Shown: in pieces, positions 23,815 through 35,374 of the stretch
Layout: every line of letters begins with the position of its first letter
Position numbering within the stretch: position 1 is the first letter of the stretch
DNA from: Simmondsia chinensis
Lineage: Eukaryota; Streptophyta; Magnoliopsida; Caryophyllales; Simmondsiaceae
DNA: 64,000 nucleotides
Assembly: GCA_018398585.1 (NCBI GenBank)
Contig: JAGTTD010000001.1
Coordinates: forward strand, 4,900,501-4,964,500
Reading direction: 5' to 3'
Program-made: the position numbers and the translations under genes
The notes under the pieces: model-generated
Database searches by the model: none
Told to the model about the DNA's origin: nothing
What the model saw: the letters and a program-made list of their open reading frames with translations, nothing else

Positions 23815-24774
23815 CATTTTCGAGCCATGGGACGAGGAAAGCGACGCTTCTTCTTCTTTTGGGGGTTGACCATCGGATCATACTCATCAACGACGCAAAT
23901 TATTCGAGCAACTTCATCCTCCGAGCCCTGGAACCTCAAACCAAGTCTTTCTCCCATCCTCCATGCTTTTATGGCTCTTTTCTTCTTATTATTAGGGTTT
24001 TTTTATTTTGGCTTTGTTGGATATTTGAGTTTTGTGGGTGATTGGGGTCATCGAGTGAGTGAGTGGGGCAAGAGTAGGGACTTGGGTCAACAATAAGCGT
24101 ATCCGTTGGCAATTCTTGATCAGGGCTTACTTCTTGGCTTTCCAATGCTATGTCACTATCCAAAGGTTCAAAGTATTGAGAATTATCCAATGTAATAGGT
24201 CCATGGGGTAGGCTATTATTTAGGTATAGAGTTGTGGGCACTTGATGGGGAAATAAAGGGCCATGGGTTGTCAGGTTATTAAATGCTTCAATGTATCATC
24301 CCCCCTCACGTTCTAAGTTGTCTTTGTCTATCTCCTCCCCCACATCAACGTGCTCACAATTTGCCGGAAAATTCAAAAATTTCGGGTGCTGCGCTGTTGT
24401 CACAGGTGTTTCTAGTACAACTGTCCCTCCTTCTTGGTCTTCGCACATCATCGACGCTGACCACGGCCCAATTGCTGGCGGTGTTGGCTGTAGTCTCGAC
24501 GAACAGCTCCTCGGTGATGGTGGCTCTGAGCTTCCGTGTGATTTGCGTGGTTCAGTGGTCCTTTCGTCCCAAATGCTTATCTCTCGTACAAAGATGTTGA
24601 AATTCTTATTTTCAATTTGGAAATACATACATTTGTTAATTAACTTCATTTGGATTGTATCAATAAGTACCCTAGCCATTTTAAACAAATTACCCAACTC
24701 CTCTTCATCTTCACTCTCACTACATTGCCCCAGCAAATACCAATCTTAGTGAAATTCATTTTAGAACAGCCTTG
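23815..24774 (-). pseudogene. L1 ORF1-like protein, downstream part (DUF4283 end and C-terminal region)
   Basis: This is the continuation of the reading at 31299-31990. Just after the interruption it gives a DUF4283-like stretch (ICWGNVVRV, then LFKMARVLIDT, then FVREIS) with a frame change near 24730. A low-complexity region rich in S, P, E and D follows (24241-23969), then a basic PQKKKKRRFPRP segment near 23850 that looks like a nuclear-localisation signal. The stop overlaps the ORF2 start as ATGA near 23817. In plant L1 elements ORF1 is an RNA-binding chaperone. The frame breaks and the insertion make this copy non-functional. Confidence 0.7.
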
Positions 24775-25840
24775 TGTTAGAATAAACGGCAATAAACAAG
24801 CAATTTTCAGCAGCAAAGTTGCAGTAAGTTGTAGTAGAATACGCAGTGAACTACTTGTACGTAATAACAGCACGAAATACTAGTAAAATAGAAAACCTGT
24901 AGTAAAAATATGCAATGAAATTCAACAGGAAAAAAATAGTAAAAATAACAGTAAATTTTTAGTGAAATGCAGCAGCGAATTTTAGTAAAGATCGCAACAA
25001 AAATGCATTAATATTTAGTAAAAAATTCAGTGAAATAAATTAGCGAAAAATAGCAAAATTACCAGAACCCAGCAATCAAATAAATAATACCAAAAAGTGG
25101 AGAAATAGATTAGAATGCCGGAAGAGAAAGTAATTAGAAAGATCTTACAAAACGAAGATATCGCGCCGTGGTAAATGCCACTGTCCTAAAAGACGATTTC
25201 GCTGCTGCTTCGGTGCATACAGTATCACCGGCGGCCGTCCTCCAGGATTAACGCGATCCGACTCTTAACGTGCACTCGTTAATCGCCGGATAGGAGTACC
25301 TTGAACTTTACCCAAAATCTTAAGACCGAGAAAAAGCGAGAGAGAAATGGCAACCTATACACTAACAGTCACAATCAGCAGAATCTGATGAACTACACGA
25401 GATTTTCGTAACGCGTATAACCCGATGGTTTTCGCAGAGTCTCTGATTTTGCAGAAAACTTGCGTGGAAGAAAGAAATTGAGAGATGAAGTTGAGGAGAG
25501 AGAAAACGATAGGCAATGGAGAGTGAACCGGCAGTGATGGAACTTGGGAAGGAAAATGCATGTATTCACACATATATATGGGGAGTATGTAATCTTAGTC
25601 ATTTATAGCAGGGCAACCGGTGACAAGCATTAACTCACATCATTCGCAACAGCTAAAGTTAATTAGGCATCAACGGCTAGTAACGGCAACAAGTATTAAA
25701 ACCGGGTGCAATGAATTCCAACGGCTATAAACGGTCACAAGTTTAATGACGCTAGACCGCTATGGGTAAGCGGCTAATAACGGGTCTTAAAAAAAAAATT
25801 TCCCATAACACTAAGTTTAGCTTGTATTATTTTTTCAACA
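24775..25840 (-). repeat. 3' LTR of the LARD-type element
   Basis: In sense (minus) this 1066-bp LTR has a TATA box, a pyrimidine-rich transcribed leader and a core at 25141-25276 that is strongly conserved with the LTR at 44792-45568. Its 25187-25200 stretch is complementary to the presumed primer site of the element. Confidence 0.88.
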
Positions 25841-26051
25841 ATTCCCCACAAATGATACAAGTGAGAGAGAAAGAAAGACGGGAATAGACTGGGCAAAGGT
25901 AGTTTGGTTTTTTTACTGCCGATGTCTTGCGACTTGAATCGTCACCTAGTGTAACCCAAGTTTAGAACCAACATCTTGCAAGGTGACTTTCGTCTTGAAC
26001 CTCACAAGGGGTTGTATAGTCTTCCACTTGGACACATACCAACTTCAGATC

Positions 26052-26500
26052 TTGGCAACTCCTGCGGTTTGGCGCGTTTAAACGGCCATGCATTCGTCCT
26101 GGATATTCATAGGCGCTCTAGAAGGCAAGTCTCAAATCCTTCATAGGGAGCGGCCAAACTCCCACACCTATATAGGTGGATCCCATCAATTGTGTGTTAC
26201 CGCACCCCACCAAACATATGGCTATGGGTCCATTAAGAGCTAGTGCTCAACCTTACCCCTTGGTAACAAAACGACAACTCATGCAGTTCGGCACGTTTTA
26301 TTGCCCATGTGCTCGTCCTGTATATTCGTAGGCGCTCTAGAAGGCAAGTCTTGAACCTTTATAGGGAGCGGCCAGACTCCCACACCTACATAAGTGGATC
26401 CCATCAAGTGTGTATTACCGCACACCACCAAACATATGGATATGGGTCCATTAAGAGCTAAAGCTCAACCTCACCCCTGGTAACATACAGACAGTGTCCA
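26052..26500. repeat. Tandem duplication of about 225 bp inside the LARD-type element
   Basis: Two adjacent copies share GGCGCTCTAGAAGGCAAGTC, GGGAGCGGCC and CCATTAAGAGCTA blocks. A third partial copy extends to about 26560 (CATATGGCTGTGGGCCCGT). Confidence 0.85.
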
Positions 26501-26949
26501 TCAAGTGCAAGCCTTGCTTACACCACGAAACATATGGCTGTGGGCCCGTCTCTGCACTGTCACACCATAGGGAGGGACAATATAAAACATAGTGCATTTC
26601 TTGAATGAAACTATGACTTTTCACATTGAACCTGTTATGACCAGGTTGGATACATCACAGTTTATTCGTGTATAGACTTTAGTCCCGTCCCTCTCGATGT
26701 TTTCACAATTAATGGAACCACAAGGTTCTTTTTAGACCTTACATAATTTAGTGATATCACTTTCTTTCAAGTAAAACATTTACGATCTTATGCTTGAGAC
26801 GAATAGGTCTCGTCTTGCCAAACCCATCAAGTGTGCAGTGTCCAAACCACCCATCACGAATTATGGGTTAGGTTAAAGCATCATGCTCAACCTTCATACA
26901 TGGCATTTCACACTGTATTGCAACAAAGCGGTACTTGAGAGTTTACCAT

Positions 26950-27090
26950 TGCCAACGTCAACTACTAGCTGTTCTTACCCCCACATTGAGGTATCTGCAA
27001 CGAGCTGTTAAACAACTAGCTCCATCGCCAAGTTGCTCTCACCCCCACATAGAGGTATCTGCAATGAGCTGCTAAACAACTAGGTCCATC
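26950..27090. repeat. Tandem duplication of about 66 bp inside the LARD-type element
   Basis: CCCCCACAT, AGGTATCTGCAA, GAGCTG and AAACAACTAG, then TCCATCGCC, are repeated in the same order with few changes. Confidence 0.85.
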
Positions 27091-30000
27091 GCCTGTCAAC
27101 TTCAACAAAAGTCAGTATAATACAATAGTGGAGCAAATATCATATCAATAAAATTATATCTCCACCCAAAGTACTCAAATAGTACACATCGTACGTATAT
27201 CGTACAAACAGTTGACACGAAAAACATATACCGCAAACTTGTCAACGCACATATCATCACAAATCAATTGGATCACCACTAGTTTAGGTCACAAAAGACC
27301 ATATGCCCATTTTCATCGTACTTAGAATACGTGCATTATTATCATTAAGGGTAGTCCATGTACTATCTATATTGTATTAAATAATTGGTGATCTCAAGAA
27401 AAAGAGGTACAAGAGACCATAACTTACAATGTGCCTTTTACAATTCAAGTTAAATCAACCCAAGCCACCGCAAGGCTCTCAAGTCCAAGTGTTAGCATCA
27501 TCAAGCTATTTACACAGACTTTTGGACAATCAATAAAATAATATTTCTACCATAATCAATTTCTATAAGCTAGCTATAACTAGCAAACGTTGATGGAACT
27601 ACAATATTCATGAAAGATTCCAGTTAAATAGCCTTTATCATAGGCTCTCGGGTCTTACAAAACCCCCACAATGAAATGTCTCACACAACATTACTAAGCC
27701 ATTCAAAATTTTATACTTGGTTAAGAATCCCTATTTACTTCTTTGAGAACACTGGTTCTAACCCCACTTTCATAGTACTACAGTAGTACCTCAACAATTT
27801 AATTAGAGCACTTCAATATATATTATTTGGATCAATATATGTGTACTATATCTACCACTGACATATGATATAATAGGACGAGTGTTGTCTTATTCATCAA
27901 AACATAATTCTATCAATCACCTTAGCATATTTAGCTTACGACACGATGCCACGTTTTTCTCCTCATCAAGTGAACACTATTTTCTGATACAAGGCTTACT
28001 TTGTTCTTTTGCTATCGGTCATCGTGAAATGAGACTCCACAGTATCAAACAACAGTTTCTAGATTGACCACTGACCATATCCTCCTCCACTTGTTCCCTC
28101 TCCTACAGCAGTACTTTTTTTCTGAAATCAAGAATGGAAGAACTCTATTTTCTGCTGAAATGGATACAACACTTTCTTCAACTATCATGGTATAGGAAAG
28201 TAGCAATACAATTATATTCACAACAATAGCATTATCTCCTTGGTCAATAGTATTACTTTTCTTTCTAGCATTGCATGTCGAGCATTAATGTTGAAGCTAC
28301 CTTGATATTCTACAATCAAGTCATTCAGTTAGATAACACATAAAGTAGCTACTTTCATACATTTACACACAGTATGAACTCATTTGCATAGTATAATTAC
28401 ACCAACACTAAAATCAGTATGAGCATCAACATTTAGTAGGTAGATGTCATCATTTGCCAATGAATAGCAACATACAGTAGCTGATGGCCCATAACGACTT
28501 GTGGCAACACATTTAGCTTGAAAGAGACATGTTTCAACTTACTTCAAACATAGCCATAGGAAACACGTGAGATATATCACCATGGATATCGATATACAAA
28601 TCACGCATAGATTTTCACAAAGACTCACGAATCCTAGTAGCCCTTTTCAATGATCAACTATTTCAATATGTCACTCAAACATATGCAAGGAAATCCAATT
28701 CTCACATATAATGTCTAAACTCATGGTTAAAACTCAAACATACAATGCCCTACAGACACACCGTGTTCAAGATTGTGCAACTAAACATGCTTAACCTAAG
28801 ATTGTGTGAAACATGATGATGATACAACTATTCATTCAAATTTTGCATATACAAGCCTTAGAAGGCTATTTATGTTCTTATAAAGAAATTCATACGCAAA
28901 GCTGCAACTCTCTACAATGACCTCAAACATGATGCTACAACATTCCCATAGAAAATTGAAAAATCACACAATTCAATTTCCACAACATGGTCAGCGACAA
29001 AACAATAGCACCAGTACCATACACACCTGTTCAAAACAACACCGGAACAAAATCCAAACCAAGGACTCTCCTTTGACCATCAACTGGGTCAGGCTTGAGC
29101 AATTTAACTCAAAAATTGCTCCGTCAAAACAAGAATCTACACCAGATTCTTAACTGACCATACATGAGGCCGAATAAGTGATTTACATCAAACCGCTCCA
29201 CCAATCAGATGCACCTAGAGTTTTCTCACTTCAAGAAAAACCATTAGTTTTAAGTATAAGCATCTTTTCCACAAAAACGAAATCAAAGGATGTTCAAAAA
29301 CAGTGAGAAATCCAATGGTACCTCGGTAACCTAATCGAGTACCAAAAAAACCAGGACACTTGAGCTCGTCTCAACAACCATGTAGGAGACAAACCCAGGT
29401 CTTTGACGCAATCCGACTCTCAGACAATAATGATACATGTCCGAAACTAGTCCAACCTGACTAGTGACAACCAAGGACTTCAAGAAGGTCCTAACCAATT
29501 AGACATTTCTAAGGCTCCAAAAGAAAACCAGGTTTTCTCAACTTATAAACTTAATGTGTTACTTCACTTAAAGCCATTAGTATTAGGATGAAATCACACC
29601 TGGACTTATATGTAAACCTCGTATAAAGCCTGTTGAAATTTTAACATGCTGCTTAAAAATAAAAAAACAATTTCTACTTCTATTTAAGAATAAATTTCTT
29701 CCAGAAAAAATGCTCTAATCTTGGCTAAATAAGCCCAGATCGGTGAGAGGGCAGCGCCTGCACGACACCCCTGGCCTCTCAAAGCCTCACTCATAAAAGA
29801 AATGCTACAGTCACCAATTCCAAATGTAAGGCTCCAAATGCTTTATGGATAAAGCCCCTAGCAATGAATACTAGTCCACAGCCAGGAAGCATAAAGGAAG
29901 AAGAGAAAATCTGATTGACCGAGGCATCGATCTATCAACATGCTGAACCATGAGAGGCAATCATTACCTTATCACACATTCTCCCTGTAGAGCTAGCAAT

Positions 30001-30215
30001 CGCATCTCAATAACCCATGACAACTAATATTTAGGCAACATCTCATAAACCAGGATAGTGCGCGTGCCAACATTCTCATAAACACATAATCAGTATCAGA
30101 AATTGTATGACGATGAAATTACCTTTCAATTACAAACTAAAACTGAACAATGTATCTATATTAAACAACTCAAGAAATATGGAGAGTAGGAAGTCTCACT
30201 GTCATGATTGAATAT

Positions 30216-30229
30216 GAAATCGTCTTTTA
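30216..30229 (-). other. Presumed primer-binding site, complementary to the element's own LTR
   Basis: Three bases inside the 5' LTR (sense), the element reads TAAAAGACGATTTC. No TGG, the start of a normal tRNA primer site, is found next to the LTR. The reverse complement of these 14 bases occurs in sense within each LTR (25187-25200 and 30644-30657). A Tf1-like self-priming mechanism is inferred, not shown. Confidence 0.5.
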
Positions 30230-30232
30230 AAT

Positions 30233-31298
30233 TGTTAGAATAAACGGTAATAAACTAGCATTTTCAGCAGCAAAGTTGCAGTAAGTTGTAGTAGAATACG
30301 CAGTGACCTACTTGGACGTAATAACAGCATGAAATACTAGTAAAATAGAAAACCTGTAGTAAAAATTTGCAATGAAATTCAGTAGGAAAAAAGAGAGTAA
30401 AATAACAGTAAATTTCTAGAGAAATGCAGCAACGAATTTCAGTAAAGATCGCAACAAAAATGCAGTAATATTTAGTAAAAAATTCAGTGATATAAATTAG
30501 CAAAAAATAGCAAAATTACCAGAACCCAGCAATCAAATAAATAATACCAAAAAGTGGAGAAATCAATTAGAATGTCGGAAGTGAAAGTAATTAGAAAGAT
30601 CTTATAAAATGATGATATCGTGCCATGGTAAATGCCACTATCCTAAAAGACGATTTCGCCGCTGCTTCGGTGCATACAGTATGACCGGCGGCCGTCCACC
30701 AGGATTAACGTGATCCGACTCTTAACGTGCACTCGTTAATCGCCGGGTAGGAGTACCTTGAACTTTGCCCAAAATCTTAAGACCGAGAAAAAGCGAGAGA
30801 GAAATGGCAACCTATACACTGACAGTCACAATCAGCAGAATCTGATGAACTACACGAGATTTTCGTAACGCGTATAACCCAACGGTTTCCGCAGAGTCTC
30901 TGATTTTGCAGAAAACTTGCGTGGAAGAAAGAAATTGAGAGATGAAGTTGAGGAGAGAGAAAACGAGAGGCGATGGAGAGAGAACTGGCAGTGATGGAAC
31001 TTGGGAAGGAAAATGCATGTATTCACACATATATATGGGGAGTATGTAATCTTAGTCATTTATAGCAGGGCAACCGGTGACAAGCATTAACTCACATCAT
31101 TCGCAACAGCTAAAGTTAATTAGGCATCAACGGCTAGTAACGGCAACAAGTATTAAAACCGGGTGCAATGAATTCCAACGGCTATAAACGGTCACAAGTT
31201 TAACGACGCTAAACTGCTATGGGTAAGTGGCTAATAACGGGTCTTAAAAAAAAAATTTCCCATAACACTTAAGTTTAGCTTGCATCATTTTTCCAACA
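30233..31298 (-). repeat. 5' LTR of the LARD-type element
   Basis: This copy has the same length as the partner LTR at 24775-25840. It holds the conserved core at about 30595-30733 and the 14-base complement of the primer site at 30644-30657. Confidence 0.88.
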
Positions 31299-31990
31299 CC
31301 TTACAGTGGAACACCATGTATCGCTATCCATACTCTTCGAGTTTGGCACTGTTCCATTTCTGCCCAGATCTTTGCATCCTCACACCATGATTGTAGCCGC
31401 ACTACTTCCCCGTCTAAGAATTTGTCCCGGGCCTCTGTGTTTGGAAGGTTAGCAGATATTTGAACTTTCCCACCTCCCTAATCTTTCGAATTGTGCTTTG
31501 ACTCCGACACAGTATAATAGGGATATTCGAGCTATGTAGTGGCATTGATGTTGCACTGATAATGCTACTTCTCAGTTCTTCTTTCATATCCTTTGCTACT
31601 GTACCTCGAGCCCTCTTCAGCTGTTACCTTCCTCTATTTTCTGTTACTGGTTGTGGTCTCAATCCACCGGTGCTGTCGCTTCTTCTAGTCCTGTGGGTCT
31701 CAAACCCAGTCTGTCCAGCGTTTTCTTTCCTTTGGGCTTCATAGTTCCGGGCATGTCTTGCTCTACTGACCCTCAATGTTTCTCTTCTTAGTTATTCCAT
31801 TTAGCCCTCCAATGGCTCTCTTCAATAGAGAATCTAAATCTGAAAGGACCCAAAGATTCTTCATGTGTTTAGTCTCCATTTGTGCGACACGTAGTTCTCT
31901 ACTATGTTACCATACCTCTGGAACAAGTGGAATAACCTCTCAGAGTTGAAGTATACTGGTGGATTATCCACAAATAGGTCTTGATAGCAA
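31299..31990 (-). pseudogene. L1 ORF1-like protein, upstream part (RRM-like start, DUF4283 start)
   Basis: Minus-strand reading from 31990 gives DLFVDNPPVYFNSERLFHLF and QRYGNIVENYVSHKW, the layout of the RRM-like N-terminus of plant L1 ORF1 proteins. Near 31330 it gives RRVWIAIHGVPL, the typical DUF4283 core. The reading then runs into the LTR element and continues at 24774. Several stops lie between these motifs. The target duplication of the LTR element sits exactly within this ORF. Confidence 0.65.
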
Positions 31991-31997
31991 TTTCAAT

Positions 31998-32795
31998 TGA
32001 TACAAACCCAATCCAACACTCAACAATATAATAGCTTCAATATCAAAACAATCACAATTGAGAATGAGCTAACAGAAGTGTATTGCTTGTGTATATGACG
32101 CTATTTTGTACAAGTATATTTGTATAAGTATTGGATAGTATCCTAGGGAAAGAGGGGGAGAAGTAGAGAAGAAGATTGGGGGAGAAAAAGATAGCTCATA
32201 CAATGCTCAAAGATACCCCAAATGACTCTACTAAACTTTATTTATACTAGCTTAACAAGATAACTAGGGTTAAGAATTGATTAGTTGATAACTGAGCTGA
32301 GATGGTGCGACATGGCACTCGATAAGTGACGTGGCAAGGTACGCTGGCGTGGCGCTCAATAAGTGACGTGGCAAGGTAAGCTGACGTGGCTGCTGATGTG
32401 GGGTGTGTATCAATACCCCCTGGATGAGCAGACCCTTGTCTCCAAGGGTTGAATGTCAGGAAACGTAGCTGTAGGTTGTACAGAAACTCCTAAGTAGCCT
32501 TGTCAACTGATTGGCTGGACCATTGGACAAGAACCTATGTTGTGGCAATGCGACGTCGCTTAACCATGCGTCGGTCGAGGACAGCGACAGGAATGGGCGT
32601 AAGAGGTTGTGGTGGCCGAATATTCGGTAAAGGGATGGAAGTAGCAGGAACTGATAAACGCCGTTTGAGGAGGAAAACATGGACGGTGTGATGAATAGTA
32701 GCATGGGCGGGGAGGTCGAGTTTGTAGGCCACGGGGCCAACCCGATCCAATACCTGAAACGGACCAAAATAAGAGGGGGACTATTAGGAATAGTG
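31998..32795 (-). mobile_element. Ty3/Gypsy retrotransposon 3' end (pol C-terminus and LTR)
   Basis: The LTR at 31998-32412 has matching ends (plus strand TGATACAAACCC and GGGTGTGTATCA). In sense (minus) it follows a CCAGGGGGTAT purine tract and a pol end. It contains a TATA-type box (TAGTATAAATAAAG on the minus strand, near 32240-32253). The 5' part of the element is missing beyond about 32795. It was inserted next to the L1 ORF1 start. Confidence 0.8.
32456..32795 (-). pseudogene. Gypsy integrase C-terminus with chromodomain-like tail
   Basis: The minus strand reads FQVLDRVGPVAYKLDLPAH, then a HTVHVFLLKRR stretch, the conserved end of plant Gypsy integrases. After an in-frame stop it reads VLVQWSS and ATWEF, as in the chromodomain of Tekay/CRM-type elements. 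This is only the last about 110 codons of pol. The chromodomain is thought to guide integration to marked chromatin. It is not functional here. Confidence 0.8.
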
Positions 32796-33261
32796 TCCTG
32801 CAAATCCAAATTTTGCCTTCTAAATATTATTCTATTAAAGAATAAAAATGAAGCTCCCATCATTTTTTCGTTAAATTTGTGTATGTGAGCATATAGGTTG
32901 CATGTGATTTTCTTTTTAGTAACATCCATGAGCATATAAATTTGTGTCAACACACAACCCCCCGAAAGCATTTCTGCATATTTAAGCCAAAATATATAAA
33001 AAGTAAACATTTGAAATACTTCATTTTGAAAATATATCATATTAATTGATCCTCCGCTCTATAAATATAATTTGGTAAGAATGATATCATATTTTACACC
33101 TTTTTTTCCTTACAAGTGGTAAGAAGCCCGATTGGATTACATATGGGGACAACCCTCCACGATCCCATAAATCCCCGATATCTGATGATGGCAGAAATCG
33201 ATGCCAAATCTCATATCTGAAGACTTTACCAACTGAGGTAACTAACATTTTCAATCATATT
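32796..33261. other. Spacer, unclassified
   Basis: AT-rich sequence separates the Gypsy fragment from the solo LTR. A stretch near 32780-32830 looks LTR-like, but no ends were found. Confidence 0.35.
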
Positions 33262-34244
33262 TGCTGGAGTAATAGGTTGAATGAGCAACCAAAATATAGC
33301 TCTTTTATTACAATATAATTGATTTCGAGATTACAAGAAAGATGAAAGAAACAACTTTTACGAAAGAACATAAGGGAAAGAGATAGCCGAAGAAATTGCC
33401 GCGCCGTGGAACATCCACTGCCCTAAGTCGTTTATGCCCTCACAGAGGTACAATAGAATGAACGGCACTCCAAACCCCAGGTTTAACATGGCACCCACCT
33501 CAACAGTGTACTCCGGGAGATGAGTTGGAGTATGCCCTAACTTGCTTAGTAATGGAGGAGAGAATATTTGAGAGAAAAAGAAAGTCATGAAGAAGGAGGA
33601 GTAATTTCAGTGAAGATGGTGTTTTGATGTTAGCTGCATATTTTAGCGTATCAAACATAACCCTAAGGAACCGTATTTATAGAGCAAATTCTTTGTTGGT
33701 TAAGGAATAGATCTTGATAAAGAATCCGCCTCAAATAAGAAAAGTGCTGGATATTGGAGCTTAAAAATCCAGCAAATCCATAAAAAAATCAGTTAAGGAA
33801 AGAGCGGGATAAGACTTGATTAAAGCGCGTACTCGAGCTCGAGCTTGTAGCCTCGAGACCTCAAGTGTGGACAACTCCTCGAGGCAGCACCCTCGAGGTC
33901 AACTAGGATACACCTTGAGCTTAAGCCAAAGGCCTCGAGCTCAACCCGAAAGTAAGAATTCATCACGGGTTTGTTTACGACAACTTAAACAAAAACAAAT
34001 GTCGTAAAAATAAAAGTCTGAGTTAGAAAAAGTCCAAACCATACCACACCGCAACGCGCCAGCCAGCTTGGCGGGGGGTGCGCATGTGTGGTTCACAAAA
34101 CTACCTCTAGACCCTACAATATTTTACCAAGTACAATAATAAGGGGTATATAAACTAGACTTTCCTCCTATAGATTTTTTATGTGGGATTGGGGCAAAAA
34201 CACAAGACTTCATAATTGAAGCATACTACCTCCAAATTCCAACA
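33262..34244 (-). mobile_element. Solo LTR with perfect target duplication
   Basis: The plus-strand ends are TGCTGGAGTAATAGG and CCAAATTCCAACA, flanked by the perfect 5-bp duplication ATATT (33257-33261 and 34245-34249). Sense is minus: TATAAATACGG lies near 33680-33670 on that strand and a pyrimidine-rich leader follows. A GCAGTGGATGTTCCACGGCG motif near 33400-33425 resembles the hairpin in the LTRs at 24775, 30233 and 44792. An imperfect CCTCGAG-rich minisatellite lies at 33825-33940. Confidence 0.85.
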
Positions 34245-34296
34245 ATATTCTATAGATCCATAAAATTTCTTCACAGGAGCATATACTAATAGTCAG

Positions 34297-35040
34297 TGGA
34301 GGATCAAAAAATTTAATGAATCGAGGTCTATATTTATAATAAATAGTAACAGTATACATGCTAGTGTGTACACAAAAAGAGAAAAGTATGGGGGAATTGA
34401 GGAATCAAATTTAGATTCAGTTTTATGTAGTTGGGAAGTATTTGAAAGTAAAAATTACAGACAAAATTAAAAATGACCTAATTTGTTAACTGAAAATTTA
34501 ATTGAGATAGGATTTAAATATTATAGGGTCTATATTCAAAATAAAATTAAAAATAAAAATAAATAAGTAAATAGAATATACAAATAATTTATTTGAAATT
34601 GAGAATATATATGAACTTTTATACTGCTCAAAAAAATTTTATAAAATAATTATACTAATACAATGGAAAAAAATTTCACATAAGTAAAATAGAATCATAA
34701 CTTGTGTTTTCCAAAAAGGGATCATAACTTAGTGAATGAGACTATTACTATAGTATATTATATAGTATTTTATAGTACTTGAAAATAAAGATTTACAACT
34801 TTTAAAATAGTATAATTAAAATGTTCTAAAAAGTTGATGTTTAGTGGTCTTAAACCCTTGACATGAGAATTAGTAAGCATGATATCAACTATTAAGCTAT
34901 AGTGTATAATACAATAGAAAGCACCATTTTTTTTATATATATATTTAAAAATTATAATAAATTACTACTGTTATTTAAGATTCAGTCCATAGGCCATCGG
35001 GGGCCTATACCCCATTAAGACTGCTGTGGATCCGCCCATG
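34297..35040. mobile_element. Possible non-autonomous DNA transposon with short terminal repeats
   Basis: The left end CAGTGGAGGATC and the reverse complement of the right end CATGGGCGGATCC are similar, and both are followed by a TTAATG block and a TCTATA/GTATAG block. This end type is widespread in plant genomes. No target duplication was found. Confidence 0.4.
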
Positions 35041-35374
35041 CCGTGAGAAATGGGACATCCAACAGGGAGTCAAGCCACTTAAGTGGTCGTTGGAAGTCGC
35101 CGTTGACAAAGACTTGCTTTCCTTACCGTACAGGACGGGCAAAAGCATTTTATTGACTGCCTTTTAAAATAATTTTTAAATAAAATATTTTTATTTTTAT
35201 TTAAAAAAAAAAGTAGGCATTTTTTCCTTTAAAACATAAGTGGAAGTAAAATAATATAATTTCACTCAGAATTGTAGAAAAATAATTTTATCGAAACAAT
35301 AATTTAACAATATGACATGTTGGTATTTTGATTATAAAAAGACTGTGCAATATATGAATGCTAGGATCTATCAA

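Larger units (their letters stand above)
24775..31298 (-). mobile_element. Large non-coding LTR element (LARD-type)
   Basis: Two LTRs of exactly 1066 bp (24775-25840 and 30233-31298) start TGTTAGAATAAACGG and end near TTTTYCAACA. They flank 4392 bp in which no gag or pol motif was seen. The target duplication is CCTTG/CCTTA (24770-24774 and 31299-31303), with one mismatch. Sense is minus: a TATAAATG box lies at about 25600 on the minus strand, and the purine tract TTTGTGGGGAAT abuts the left LTR. The LTRs differ at few sites, so the insertion looks fairly young. It lies inside an L1 ORF1. Any movement must have used proteins from another element. Confidence 0.88.
22818..31995 (-). mobile_element. 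L1-type LINE derivative with ORF2 mostly deleted; split by an LTR element
   Basis: On the minus strand ORF1 begins upstream of 31990 and reads to 31299. It is interrupted by the LTR element 24775-31298, resumes at 24774 and ends near 23815. ORF2 opens there with an endonuclease-type MKVSSWNI. Only about 550 bp later comes reverse transcriptase C-terminal sequence of the WNSRNKIVFEGSQW type (near 23150-23200), so over 3 kb of ORF2 is gone. The 3' end reads GCAAATTATCG and a short A run (T run 22818-22825 on the plus strand). The 5' end is cut by a Gypsy fragment. Confidence 0.75.

Noticed and set aside
28917..29153. 78-codon ORF inside the LARD-type element
   Set aside because: No gag or pol character; length is as expected by chance in AT-rich DNA.
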